From positions 42,791 to 106,790 of the forward strand of contig NZ_JACSMD010000004.1 in NCBI RefSeq assembly GCF_018618475.1: a stretch of DNA of 64,000 bases. The letters are read 5' to 3'. This DNA comes from Exiguobacterium sp. s122 (GTDB taxonomy: Bacteria; Bacillota; Bacilli; Exiguobacteriales; Exiguobacteriaceae). Shown here one piece after another: positions 16,939 to 26,532 of the stretch. The notes under the pieces were generated by a model. It was not told the DNA's origin and did not search any database. It worked only from the letters and a program-made list of their open reading frames with translations. Position 1 is the stretch's first letter, and each line of letters begins with the position of its first letter. Position numbers and translations under genes: made by a program.

Positions 16939-18375
16939 TTACAATAATAACGTGTCCACATGACCTGGCAATTCCCAAGACTCCAACGGGTAGAAGGTGA
17001 AGAAATAATAATCACCAGAGCGATGCCATTCCTTCAGGATGAAATCATGTTCCTTGATTCGATCCAGATTCAACTCAAGCTCTTTTAGGTTATCGGCCTT
17101 TCGGACCTTGTTGAATCGAATCGAATAGGTGAACTGACGCCAGTGCCTACGGACGGGTTGTTGCTCCCCTGTCTGGATGGAGCTCATCCGCTCTTTTTGA
17201 AGGACGAAGGCCAGGTGATAAGCGAAGCTGCCTTTCAACTGTTCGATTTGTTCCCCATAGATGCTGACGATCTGTTGTTTCAACAGGTCGTCGTAAATCT
17301 CCTCACTGACCGTGACGATGACCTGGCTCTCGGCTAATGTCGTCGCATTTTTAATGGTAACCGAGGAGAACAGGCCTCGGATGAAGAAGTCCCCGTCCTC
17401 GTTGTGGCCTGCGACCCGATAATAACCGAGCTTCATGAGACGTTGCGTCGTCAAATCGTAGCTTTTCCCACTATCGTTCGCATACAGCTTCTTGACGAGC
17501 TGCGAGAGCGGGAAGATGATTTTCCGGCTAGTCTGGAACGTCATGTCCCGATACGCCAGAATCTCTGTGAAGGCCTCGAAGTCTTTCGAGTCAAGGTCTG
17601 GCACTTTCCCGTTCAATTCTTGGATGAATTCTTTGCTGACAAGGACCGAAAGGTGGTCGGGAATCCCCTTCTTATATTTCGGGACCACCGTGTCATAGTT
17701 CTGAAGCTCGAGATTCAACTGCGACGCTTCATTCAGTTTCTCATCCAACAGGTCCGTCTGGTTCTTGATGCGGTCAGACATGCCGAAGAATGGGATATCG
17801 ACGGCGAGCGTCGGAGAGTGGTGCGCCGTCGGTTGGTTGAGGTCGACCTCTTTGGCGACCTCCCAAAGAATCATCAAAACGTCCGTCTTGAGTGAGGTCT
17901 TCTTCTGATTCACCGTCTTTTGGGACCAGTAAGGATACGTATGGATCAACAGATTCGGATTCTCAGCCCATTCCTTCAACTCTTGGATGCATTGTTGCAT
18001 ATAACCTTCGATGGTTTTCACGTGAAACTCTTTCAAGAAGGCTTCAGGGCCGACCAAATGATGATATGCGGTAATCATCTCGAACCGGGCACGCAATTCT
18101 TTTTTCGGGCCACGCCCCTCTTCGTAGTTTCGGATGGCAGCCTGCACCCATCGCTTCTTTAGCTTGTTGAATGAATGATAACGTATCTTCTTATAAGAAG
18201 CCTCTAAATTTTCGAATTGATAGTGCTCTTGATAAAGTGTCGTGACGAATTCCTGGATATCAAAGATAGACACGCTGTGGAGAATCTCCTCCATACGATG
18301 TCTTTGAATAGCCGTGACCGCTTGAGAAATGATGAGTTGTTGCGAGCGGCCATTGGAGGTTGATTGAGTCTCCAT
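16939..18375 (-). CDS. Putative second replication-associated protein
   Basis: 478 residues from ATG 18375 (AGAGGTGAT precedes it by 5 bases; an upstream in-frame ATG at 18408 has no such site). The protein is basic and rich in aromatic residues, with central stretches such as FQTSRKIIFPLSQLVKKLYA and LTTQRLMKLGYYRVAGH that could be winged-helix elements. No motif identifies a family. Being transcribed toward the iterons and ending ~140 bases from the last one, it is a plausible initiator or replication regulator. Either this or the 355-residue protein may be the true Rep. Confidence 0.6.
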   Translation of the reverse strand: METQSTSNGRSQQLIISQAVTAIQRHRMEEILHSVSIFDIQEFVTTLYQEHYQFENLEASYKKIRYHSFNKLKKRWVQAAIRNYEEGRGPKKELRARFEMITAYHHLVGPEAFLKEFHVKTIEGYMQQCIQELKEWAENPNLLIHTYPYWSQKTVNQKKTSLKTDVLMILWEVAKEVDLNQPTAHHSPTLAVDIPFFGMSDRIKNQTDLLDEKLNEASQLNLELQNYDTVVPKYKKGIPDHLSVLVSKEFIQELNGKVPDLDSKDFEAFTEILAYRDMTFQTSRKIIFPLSQLVKKLYANDSGKSYDLTTQRLMKLGYYRVAGHNEDGDFFIRGLFSSVTIKNATTLAESQVIVTVSEEIYDDLLKQQIVSIYGEQIEQLKGSFAYHLAFVLQKERMSSIQTGEQQPVRRHWRQFTYSIRFNKVRKADNLKELELNLDRIKEHDFILKEWHRSGDYYFFTFYPLESWELPGHVDTLLL

Positions 18376-18464
18376 ATTGATCACCTCTTCTAAGGATAAA
18401 TATAGCACAAATTTGGTGGCACTTAATTAACGATTTTAAATTATTTCAAATACCGTAAGTCCCT

Positions 18465-18496
18465 TTTAAAAGTGTGTGCCGGCACACACTTTTAAA
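18465..18496. repeat. 32-base perfect palindrome, copy 1
   Basis: Perfect palindrome centred between 18480 and 18481, core GTGTGTGCCGGCACACAC flanked by TTTAAAA/TTTTAAA. Related palindromes are at 18744 and 19358. Confidence 0.9.
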
Positions 18497-18743
18497 GAAT
18501 GTAAGTAAGATAATTTCTTATTCTTTGATTCAGTCCACAAGAAATCAAGAGGTTAAAAGGCGAGTTTCGAATAAATAGAAATAAGGATGTTTCCATGTTT
18601 TATCCTTTTCGCCGGTGATTACCGATGAAATTCGACGATGATCTTTCTAAAGTGAGTTTTTCACGTCTTCAATCCGTTTTGCTAACGAAAATTAGTGAAA
18701 TTCTTTAAATCCTGTTGAATATTTATAATTTCAATAGGAACAA

Positions 18744-18767
18744 AAAGTGTGCGCCGGCGCACACTTT
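18744..18767. repeat. 24-base perfect palindrome, copy 2
   Basis: Core GTGTGCGCCGGCGCACAC with AAA/TTT flanks. The right flank TCTATAGACATAA is also found, slightly changed, to the right of copy 3. Confidence 0.9.
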
Positions 18768-19357
18768 CTAGTCTATAGACATAACATCGTGTGTAGTTTT
18801 TTTATTTGACCGACCGGGCGCAACTCGCTGCTATAGGGCCAATTAGTGAGCTGAATCGCGGACCTTATCGCTGCTCGGTCTTCCTTTTCTCGCGAAACTC
18901 TTAGAAATCTAGTCATACTCTCAATTGATGCACTCAGTGATTTCTATTTTCGTACTGCCGTCGCAGTGTCTCCGCTTATTAAAAAAATCAGCCATTGCTA
19001 AGCTGTAAATCTACCGCGGAATCCAGCCGGCATTACACGAATTCGCCCGAGGGGGAACGGAAGTACGTCTCGAACCCACCCTCTGTGTGAACTGCCCAAT
19101 GCTCGATTGATCTACAAATCCCTAGAAGTACTAGCGTGTATTGGCAGATGCAATGGAGAAGCATGTTATGCTTTGGACCGTCATCGGGGACCTAAAAAAA
19201 TCAATTGAGGCTGTGTCTACTTTTACTGTCCTCAATCACACGAAGGTGGTTGCTGGGTATGGAAGATGCTCCGCCTGCCTAAATAAAGGTTCGACCAGGG
19301 CACATCAAGGGCCGAAAACGACAAGTCATATTTCAGTTCGTCCGAAACGTGACTTTA
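18768..19357. other. Non-coding region between two palindromes
   Basis: About 590 bases with no supported gene. It contains a long inverted segment whose ends (GACCGACCGGGCGC near 18809 and GCTCGGTC near 18873) can pair, and a hairpin-like GAGGG...CCCTC at 19049-19083 enclosing GGAACGG and GAACCCACC. It may be a decayed structured RNA or mobile element. I see no start codon with a ribosome site. Confidence 0.4.
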
Positions 19358-19405
19358 TCTATAATCTAAAAAGTGTGCGCCGGCGCACACTTTTTAGATT
19401 ATAGA
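19358..19405. repeat. 48-base perfect palindrome, copy 3
   Basis: Perfect palindrome centred between 19381 and 19382, from TCTATAATCT to AGATTATAGA around GTGTGCGCCGGCGCACAC. It is exceptionally long and shares its core with copies 1 and 2. Confidence 0.92.
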
Positions 19406-19549
19406 CATTAAATGGTGAACTTAGGGCGCATAAATAGAGGAGGTTGAAAAAATAGATAACAGAACCGCCCGTGAGTACTCGAATTCTAAGGTTAGCAGTA
19501 TCGCGTTTGAAACATGATACTCTAATAAGAAGAAAGGAAGGGTGATTAA

Positions 19550-20173
19550 ATGAATTTTGAAACAAAATATTTGATTAGGTGGGGAATTCCCGGGTGGGTG
19601 TTCATATTTTAGTTATTCTTTTATTTTTCATTCACGCAAAATAATTACTCCGAATTCGTAAAAAATGTTCCGTTGCTGATATCTTTGATAGTTGCAGGGG
19701 TGCCTTTAGAATATCTAATTTATCAAATCTATTTTGTCTTTTTTTGGAGTATTAGAACAAAAGACAGTTTGAACAAATTTAGAACCGAGCTTGGAGACAA
19801 ATTTTCTCCAGACGCAACCTTTGGTACTCTCTACAAGAATAGAAATAACGATTACTACTATCTTGAGCACGTGTGGCATTCTATGTTGTTGGAACAGGAT
19901 GAGGGGGTCCGGGCTTATTTAGAGGGGCGATATAGACATTTGCTGAGCACTGTCCATGGGGTAGGGACATTGTTTGTCAGTGCAACAGGGTCACTAGTCC
20001 TTGTCTTCCTCTTGTTAGTTCGTAGTTTGATCACAGGCGAAGAGCCATTGCTGTTTTACATCGGTATTGCAATGCAAATCATTATCTTAGCTGCGGCTGC
20101 TCTAAACTATAGATACTTTTCCGATGATCTTCGTGCGTTTCAAATCAGCATGTTAAATAAATATCTATCTTGA
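19550..20173 (+). pseudogene. Membrane protein gene interrupted by an in-frame TAG
   Basis: From ATG 19550 (AAAGGAAGG upstream) the frame reads MNFETKYLIRWGIPGWVFIF, then TAG (19610-19612), then continues open for 187 codons. The continuation has membrane segments (PLLISLIVAGVPLEYLIYQI, GTLFVSATGSLVLVFLLLV, FYIGIAMQIIILAAAALNY). The reading across the stop is hydrophobic on both sides and looks like one protein of ~207 residues. It could be a recent nonsense mutation or a sequence error; internal re-start at 19673 is possible. Family not recognised. Confidence 0.7.
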
Positions 20174-20483
20174 AGCGATGTGCCAAAGGATTTAAATCAT
20201 AGTTCTAAAAATACAAGATAGACTAGTGATTATAAAAATGCTTATTGATTTCTTTTTCATCTAAAAGGAGAGATGAATCATGTATATTCTTGAATCATCT
20301 CTTTTTGATGAAATATCTGTAGTCGTTATGATGAAAATTTTCAGCATCTTACATATTCATTTAATTTATCCAATATAAATATCAACCAAGCAGACACGAA
20401 AGCATTCATCATATTTTTGCTGGGAAGTTAAAAGGAGTATGGGTAGAAGCCGGATTTTGCAAAAACATTTATCACAACAGAGG

Positions 20484-21320
20484 TTATTCCTCTTCGTTCT
20501 GGTTCATTTCAAAAAAGAAATCAATAAAATCTTTACCAAACCTTGAGATTTCGAACTGCTCCTTAGATTTAAATTTAGGTTCTTTCAATTTTGGTAAACG
20601 ATTGGACTTCGGATTTGAAAGTTTTTCAAGGTATGTAAAAATATTTTTGAATGTCTTTGAGATTTCTTTGAGATCATCAACGACATTAAGATCTGTGCGA
20701 GTTGTCAATAAACCAATCCGAAGCAAATTTCTTCTTACTGCTTCGTACTGTTCATAGGATATCCCATGTCTCTCCATGACATCGTGAAATGTCTCTTTAG
20801 AACCCTCTTGGTACCAGAATCGAGTCGAATTCATTAGCCGTAAGACCGAAATATCGATTATTCGTAATTCTTTCAACACGTCGTAATAGGTTAAGACAAA
20901 GTCTTCTGATACAAAATCGTGTTTCGTGATTTGTACAAATCCATTGACCATGTACTTAATTTTTTCTTCTTGTTGCTCGTCTATCGCCGAGTCTATTACA
21001 TATTGAAACAGTCTATCAATCTGCTCTTTTTGTTCACTGGTTTTAGAATCGAGATTAGACTGAATGGATTCCACTTTTAAATTTAACTCTTCAGCGACAC
21101 GTATCATGTTTCTTTCGAAGCGAGCACGTTTATAGCCTTGAACGGCTCCTGATACCCCGGGGATAAATGAGCTCGCCGCATCTACAGCTAAATCACCTGC
21201 CGCACTTGCGATAGACTTCTTAGCTACCTCCGCACTTATTTCGCTTCCTACTGTCAAAAAAGTATCCAGAGCAAATTCACGGCTAGATTGCTTCACATCT
21301 TCTTTTTTGTCTCTGCCCAT
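20484..21320 (-). CDS. Hypothetical protein of unknown function
   Basis: 278 residues from ATG 21320 (AAAGGA 9 bases upstream; the open frame extends further but without a ribosome site). It begins MGRDKKEDVKQSSREFALDT, then has an Ala/Gly-rich amphipathic stretch (SIASAAGDLAVDAASSFIPG) that could insert in or contact a membrane, followed by helical, charged sequence. The C-terminus is acidic (EMNQNEEE). AT-rich like its surroundings. It may belong to the accessory/defence region, but I have no functional evidence. Confidence 0.7.
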   Translation of the reverse strand: MGRDKKEDVKQSSREFALDTFLTVGSEISAEVAKKSIASAAGDLAVDAASSFIPGVSGAVQGYKRARFERNMIRVAEELNLKVESIQSNLDSKTSEQKEQIDRLFQYVIDSAIDEQQEEKIKYMVNGFVQITKHDFVSEDFVLTYYDVLKELRIIDISVLRLMNSTRFWYQEGSKETFHDVMERHGISYEQYEAVRRNLLRIGLLTTRTDLNVVDDLKEISKTFKNIFTYLEKLSNPKSNRLPKLKEPKFKSKEQFEISRFGKDFIDFFFEMNQNEEE

Positions 21321-21853
21321 TGAACTCATTCCTTTCATCATAAGTAATTCTATTTTATAGGAAATGTATGATAAACGCTTTAGTGGGAATAGACGTACAT
21401 ATTGCAAAAGTTGTTTCTACAGAAACAATAAGTTCAGGAATAAGAGAATTGAGATTGGATAGATAAATATTTAAGGAAAAGAAATCGTAAAAAGTACGAA
21501 CAAAGTAATAAAGATAATTAATATTGTTGGTGTAAAAAAGAGAATACTTACTGCTGACATTTGATTCTTGGTTTCCTGATGACGTATCCAGATATTTTAA
21601 CCAGATAGATGCTCACATTCTGGGAGAACGTCTAGAATCAGCTAGCGTTTCCAACAGAAAAAGTGTTGTTCGTGAATCGGAAAGCCCTAAAGCCTCATTC
21701 ATTTTCCCATCCGTTAGCCGTGTTCTTTAGGCCTAGCAATGATCTAAAAGATATCATGTCGTTGAGTATACGGGAAAATAAACCCCATATGATCGTTATT
21801 AAGTTTATATTAAAGTTATTTAGGATTATCCAATCATCGTGAGGAGTGATCTC
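21321..21853. other. Intergenic region between divergent genes
   Basis: About 530 AT-rich bases between the hypothetical gene and the AbiJ-like gene. It should hold both promoters. I see no convincing small gene or repeat. Confidence 0.4.
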
Positions 21854-23221
21854 GTGGCGAAATTAAATCAAATAGTTGAGGAGATTTCAAATATTTTAAG
21901 TGGAGAAAAGGCTTATAATTTGCCGAGTGTCTGTGGAAGATATGGATTAGACGAGGGAGAAGAAAGTGAGGCGTTCTCTAGTAAGAGGTTGTATGTCCAA
22001 AAGAGGTTAAAGGGGAAGAATCAACTCTTTCTTTTGGACCTCTCTAAAAGAATTATTGATGATTATGGAGAAAGTGCCAAGTCTCTATCAAAATTAATGT
22101 ACAGTGTGAATCCCAAAGGGGTTTTTGAAATCAGTGAAATAACCAGAAAAAACATTTTTGATGAGCTATACAAGCGAACTGACTTATGGGGGAGAGCAGA
22201 TGTCGTTTCTTTCTTTAAAAGAATTTGGGATTTAGACGCGATGCCTTCAAGAGATGGTAGATTTGATACAGCTGCTCAGGATATTTGGCAACACATGATT
22301 AATAATTATGACTATGATGAACAGTTCTTATTGGAGGAATACTTTGAATTGTTGATAAAAAACGACCAAGAATTCATGAATTTTTTGGAGCAATTAGTTC
22401 ATCCAATGATAAGAAATAAATCCTCCCAAGAGTCATATATCAATTTATTGAATGAACATTTGCATAATGATGGATTTCATCTATATCCTACTAGCCAACT
22501 CTCTGGATACCCGATTTATAAAGTTCATAGAATTCAAAACGGAGTGAGAGGCGAAGTAAAGAACCTTATTTTTGCTGCTGTAGGCGCCAAGCCAGAAATT
22601 ATTATAAATGATTCTCTCAACAATGACATTACCATTGTAAAGCACAAAGACAACTGTTTGGTTTATGAAAAACCAATATCTTCTGACGGATTGTACTGGG
22701 CAGAATTAGTTGATTGGTGGAGCGATATGAATCCTACGCTGACATCCTATAAAGAAAAAGAAGTTTCACTGTACAAACGATTGTTAAATTCGTTAGATTC
22801 TCCACCAGAAATTACTTTCTTTAAAGCGTATTTTCAGTTATTCAGAGGTCAATATCATCAAAACCTGCCTGCGCTAATCCCTCAAGTTTATCTTCATTAT
22901 GATCCCTATACAAAAAGACAGCGGAATGGAGAAATTTATTTGCCACGTCAGAGAATGGATTTCTTATTGCTTCTTCCAAATCGAGAAAGAGTTGTTATTG
23001 AAATTGACGGGAAACAACATTATTCAGAAGAAAACATTGCTAGTCCTCAACGGTATGCAGAGATGGTTTCGGCAGATCGGGATTTGAAGTTACATGGGTA
23101 TGATGTCTACAGATTCGGTGGTTATGAATTAATGAATGAAGATAAAAGTGCTGAACTGATGAAAAACTTCTTTAATAGCTTCTTTAAGAAGTACGACATT
23201 AAAACTATAAATGCCCAATAA
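21854..23221 (+). CDS. AbiJ-like defence protein with C-terminal PD-(D/E)XK nuclease-like domain
   Basis: 455 residues from GTG 21854 (GAGGAG 7 bases upstream). The N-terminal ~100 residues match the AbiJ N-terminal domain 3 pattern: NLPSVCGRYGL, then EEESEAFSSKR-type sequence and YVQKRL. The C-terminus has RMDFLLLLPNRERVVIEIDG then KQHYSE and DRDLKLHGYDVYRFGGYEL, the D...E-x-D-G-K-Q pattern of DUF559/Vsr-like restriction-fold nucleases. Such proteins act in abortive infection. AT-rich composition and nearby mobile remnants suggest horizontal acquisition. Enzyme activity is inferred from motifs. Confidence 0.78.
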   Translation: MAKLNQIVEEISNILSGEKAYNLPSVCGRYGLDEGEESEAFSSKRLYVQKRLKGKNQLFLLDLSKRIIDDYGESAKSLSKLMYSVNPKGVFEISEITRKNIFDELYKRTDLWGRADVVSFFKRIWDLDAMPSRDGRFDTAAQDIWQHMINNYDYDEQFLLEEYFELLIKNDQEFMNFLEQLVHPMIRNKSSQESYINLLNEHLHNDGFHLYPTSQLSGYPIYKVHRIQNGVRGEVKNLIFAAVGAKPEIIINDSLNNDITIVKHKDNCLVYEKPISSDGLYWAELVDWWSDMNPTLTSYKEKEVSLYKRLLNSLDSPPEITFFKAYFQLFRGQYHQNLPALIPQVYLHYDPYTKRQRNGEIYLPRQRMDFLLLLPNRERVVIEIDGKQHYSEENIASPQRYAEMVSADRDLKLHGYDVYRFGGYELMNEDKSAELMKNFFNSFFKKYDIKTINAQ

Positions 23222-23429
23222 CCAAAAATAGAAATTAAACATAGGTGATTGTTAGTTTTTAGAGATTGAAAACAAGATGCCTTCCTGCTCGCTCTTTTTT
23301 ATAAGTTGCAAAGGTTTTATTGACAGTAGAAAAAAACCTAATACGTCCATAATTGATTTATGTTGCCTTTCAGATGATGATAGGTATCTTAATGTTCAAC
23401 GAAACAAATTTATCCGAGTGTTCAGGTAT

Positions 23430-23960
23430 TTATTCAAACGGTAAGTCAGCGTTCGATACGTTTGAGAGTCGATCAAGTGATTGCAAGTAACCGTTCGTCG
23501 TATTTATCGATTCGTGACCTACCAATTGCATGACCCCAATCAACGAATTGCCGTTTGCTAGGAGCTTTGTGATGTAGGCCCGGCGGAACCAGTGAGGCGG
23601 GGTCTTCTCTTCATTCGCTACATGGTCGACTGCCTGATGACTCATCAGGCGCAGGGCCTCATATGTGATGGCCTTGTTGTTTTTTTTCGTGCTAAAGGCG
23701 ATGAAAGGAGACGAGACTTCCTCAATCATCATCAATGTCTGCAGCCGGTTCACGAGGTGAATCGCCTTCTTGATAACCGGGATGCGGCGCCACTTGTCAC
23801 GTTTCCCTTCACTTCCAGGTAGTATGTATACTTATTTCGCTTTACGTCGTGAACTTTATTGATAAAAGTTTTGCGCCTCCCATGCCAGTCATTAATAATT
23901 AATAGCCAATCGTCTCGTTCCGGAGCTCCATGAGCTCCTTTTTTCTCGCCTGTTTATATG
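23430..23960 (-). pseudogene. Truncated, decayed copy of the tyrosine recombinase
   Basis: The C-terminal 107 residues (HWFRRAYITKLLANGNSL, then LVGHESINTTNGYLQSL) are nearly identical to the full recombinase at 26901-27926. Upstream, similarity continues at DNA level to about 23960 but is broken by frameshifts and stops, and the N-terminal half is missing. The junction runs directly into an ISL3 transposase fragment, so an insertion or deletion truncated it. Confidence 0.88.
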
Positions 23961-23962
23961 AA

Positions 23963-24599
23963 ACAAGTGCCATCGGTCACTCACTTGCTGAATCGTCTCA
24001 TCGGCTAAACGGATGGCCTCCCGAAACTCGACGGATCCAAGCACAGACGGTTTTGAAATTCCGAGAAGGAAGTAAGGCGATCGGGCGTCGCGTCTCTAGA
24101 TCACAGATGATTGTCCCGTACTTTTTTTGTTTTCTTCAGGCTCAGTCATCAATGCCAACCAGCGAGGGTCAGACATCTTTCGATGATGTTGTTAGCGTTT
24201 CAATAGTTTGATTAGCGTACTATCGCTGATATTGTTCAAAATACGTTCCAGTCCGATAGCACTCATCCCACTTAAGAGCCTCAGTAGCCCACATTCTAAA
24301 CGAATCGTTCTGCAGGAGTGTGGTCGATACAGGGATAGAAATCTTTCCGTAAAGATGCTTGAGGGACAGTTTGGTTCGTCGTAGAAGAAACGTCTTGCCT
24401 GAATTCGTAGCTGAACATCATATCCGAACACACGCTCATCGTGCAATGTCCTGATGTATCGGCTATGGATACGTTGTGAACCTTTAGTGCAATGGGGACA
24501 GGGTGCACACGACTTTTTTCCATGAGAAATGAACTGATACGCTTCATTGCAACGGTTCACCTCGACTACTTCTAGTTCTGGAAAAAACTCGTTTAACAT
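23963..24599 (-). pseudogene. ISL3-family transposase remnant
   Basis: The N-terminus (MLNEFFPELEVVEV, CPHCTKGSQRIHSRYIRTL, ARRFFYDEPNC, IFTERF) is the zinc-binding region of ISL3 transposases. After about 135 residues the frame breaks; a later stretch reads STGTIICDLETRRPIALLPS, the catalytic-domain segment of the same family, followed by more stops. Only about half of a ~400-residue transposase remains. The left end is lost at the recombinase junction. Confidence 0.85.
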
Positions 24600-24642
24600 G
24601 ATTGATCCCTTCAATCCTTTTAGTAAACTAATTCTCGAAGAT

Positions 24643-24670
24643 TACCTTCATCAAAAGTGAGGAAGAACCA
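24643..24670. mobile_element. Terminal inverted repeat of the ISL3 remnant (surviving end)
   Basis: Read on the minus strand, TGGTTCTTCCTCACTTTTGA followed by TGAAGG resembles ISL3-family ends. It lies about 45 bases before the transposase start, as expected. No matching second end is visible. Confidence 0.65.
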
Positions 24671-25179
24671 ATTTTAAACCGCTGTTGACAATGGACAGCA
24701 TTGCAAAATTAGAACCGTGACATTTATACGATGCGATCTAATTCGGTACCTGGAGATATATTCCTATTACGATTTTTATCTGTTCATAATGTTAATTTTT
24801 AAGACAAGATGTAATTGCAGGAACAGTTTAGTCCAAGATGGTTTAAATATGGAACGGTTCATGTCGAACTCCTCCCTATTTATGAACGGTTTTGGTACCT
24901 ATTTATCCTTTTCTGTTTTCACCAGTTCAGAGAATATGTCCGGGACTCTCTCTGCGACTATCGAGGTCTCAAAAAAAAAACAAGCGGTCACCTAACAGCG
25001 ACTACTTAGCGATGTCATGTAATTGTTTGGCGATTAAATCCGCATCTTTGAATCTAATATTGTCACGATATTGAATTCGAATATTACAATTTAGAAAATA
25101 AATACAATATAAAGAATATTAAAAAAATTTTAACGATTAAAAGAATTTATGATACAATTTAGTAAATAAATAGGAATGG
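24671..25179. other. Region without a supported gene
   Basis: About 500 bases right of the IS end. A plus-strand frame reads YERFWYLFILFCFHQFREYV near 24870-24940, which looks like a protein fragment, but it lacks a start and is short. The remainder, toward the secreted-protein gene, is very AT-rich and should include its promoter. Confidence 0.35.
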
Positions 25180-25977
25180 ATGTGTTTGGAAATGGTAAAA
25201 AGATTTTTAATTAGTGTGTTTGGTATGTTCTTAATCGTTGGTTACACTTTACCCTCTTCTGTTGCTGCGAATTCAGAGAGTACAAGTAATTACTTGAATG
25301 AGGTTAAAAGCAACCAGATAACAAATTTTGTAATGATTGATGATTCAAACAGCATGTTAAAGTATACATATACTGCAAATGGACAAAGTTATTTAGTCGA
25401 AGAAAAATTTGTAAACGATAAAAAAGTGGTTAGTAAGATCTTTGTTAAAAACCAAAAAACAGGGAAATACAAAAAAGAAGATGTCATCACTACTTCGTAT
25501 TTAGAGAACGAAGGAACGGTAGTTCAAACAAATGAATCTTTTGAAGTAATTAGTAATGTCGATATTGATTCAATGAAAAGTGTTATCGAAAAAAACACTG
25601 AAGCTTATGACGACTTGACTCAAAGTCTAAACCTATCGGCTTCTTCGTATACACCATGGACATATAGTAGTACTAGCTATGGAAATAGTACTCCAACGAA
25701 ATGGTTAGTAGGTGCGATTGGTATAACAATTGCCGCCATTACTAAAGTTCCTGCCACTGTTAAATGGGTTACGAATATTGCAAACCTAACTTTCCAGCTT
25801 TATAACGATAAAGTATATTACAAATATGTTTCTTATCATAGAGGATCTGGCTTGACTTCGGAAGTGATGACCCATAGATATGTTTATACAACTAGCAGTT
25901 ATAGTAAGGCTCTCGGCTACTCTGTTACAGTATCTGGTCGCACGGGCATGCAAGTTGTTTCAACAGTCACGTTATAA
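25180..25977 (+). CDS. Secreted protein of unknown function
   Basis: About 261-265 residues. It starts MCLEMVKRFLISVFGMFLIV with a basic start, hydrophobic core and a likely cleavage after SSVAA, so it is exported by Sec. The mature part is polar, Ser/Thr/Tyr/Lys-rich (SASSYTPWTYSSTSYGNSTP), contains one hydrophobic stretch (WLVGAIGITIAAITKVPATV) and ends with a beta-rich-looking segment (YSVTVSGRTGMQVVSTVTL). The start is ATG 25180 (AGGAA upstream) or ATG 25192. The AT-rich gene stands alone with its own terminator. No family recognised; a secreted antimicrobial or surface role would be a guess. Confidence 0.8.
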   Translation: MCLEMVKRFLISVFGMFLIVGYTLPSSVAANSESTSNYLNEVKSNQITNFVMIDDSNSMLKYTYTANGQSYLVEEKFVNDKKVVSKIFVKNQKTGKYKKEDVITTSYLENEGTVVQTNESFEVISNVDIDSMKSVIEKNTEAYDDLTQSLNLSASSYTPWTYSSTSYGNSTPTKWLVGAIGITIAAITKVPATVKWVTNIANLTFQLYNDKVYYKYVSYHRGSGLTSEVMTHRYVYTTSSYSKALGYSVTVSGRTGMQVVSTVTL

Positions 25978-25995
25978 TTAATATAACATTTTATC

Positions 25996-26030
25996 AAGAT
26001 GGCTCTTATTTTTTAAGAGTCATCTTTTTT
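25996..26030 (+). terminator. Terminator of the secreted-protein gene
   Basis: Imperfect hairpin AAGATGGCTCTTA / TAAGAGTCATCTT followed by TTTT, about 20 bases past the stop. Confidence 0.75.
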
Positions 26031-26192
26031 GACTTTCTTATATAAAACCTTATAGCTAGAATATAATTATAAATAAAGTGATTTCTATTAAAGATAAAAA
26101 TTATCAATTAATAACAATTTAGTTTTAGCTTTATAAAAATTATTTTGTAAGTGAGAAAAAATGAAACTCGACGCATAAAAAAAGAGAAAAAA

Positions 26193-26221
26193 TAAATCCA
26201 ATCACAATATGCGATTGGATT
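26193..26221 (-). terminator. Terminator of the small membrane-protein gene
   Basis: Arms AATCCAATC (26195-26203) and GATTGGATT (26213-26221), followed on the minus strand by TATTTTTTC. Confidence 0.65.
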
Positions 26222-26292
26222 CGTCACCTATTTTATAGCTGAATTAAATTTAATTGCCTGCAGTTAGCCCCGTTATTTTAGTTTTATGTAAG

Positions 26293-26532
26293 TTACAAAT
26301 TTGCACCATCGGACCATCTGGTTAATCCATATCCAAAAACAAACAATGTTACAAGTAAGAAAACAATCCATAAGTAATAGCCTTTTGTTCCTCTGTTATT
26401 TATCGCCATCACTAAAGTCCAAGCAATTAATGAAAGTGGCCATAAAAGAAATAGCCAAATGCCTTTCAAAAAAATAGCTAAAACTCCCAACATCAATGAG
26501 GCATATAACAGAATAGTTCCAATTTTTTTCAT
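26293..26532 (-). CDS. Small membrane protein, unknown
   Basis: 79 residues with three hydrophobic segments (IGTILLYASLMLGVLAIFLK, LFLLWPLSLIAWTLVMAI, YLWIVFLLVTLFVFGYGL) and a polar tail. The gene is AT-rich and stands alone; upstream sequence has a weak GGAG. It could be an immunity or accessory protein for the secreted product next door, but nothing in the sequence proves that. Confidence 0.65.
   Translation of the reverse strand: MKKIGTILLYASLMLGVLAIFLKGIWLFLLWPLSLIAWTLVMAINNRGTKGYYLWIVFLLVTLFVFGYGLTRWSDGANL

Noticed and set aside
19045..19085. tRNA T-arm-like GGTTCGAGAC on the minus strand
   Set aside because: No acceptor stem, D-arm or anticodon arm can be placed around it.
24717..25009. 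Open frames between the ISL3 end and the secreted-protein gene
   Set aside because: Short, overlapping in several frames, without ribosome sites; at most a decayed fragment.
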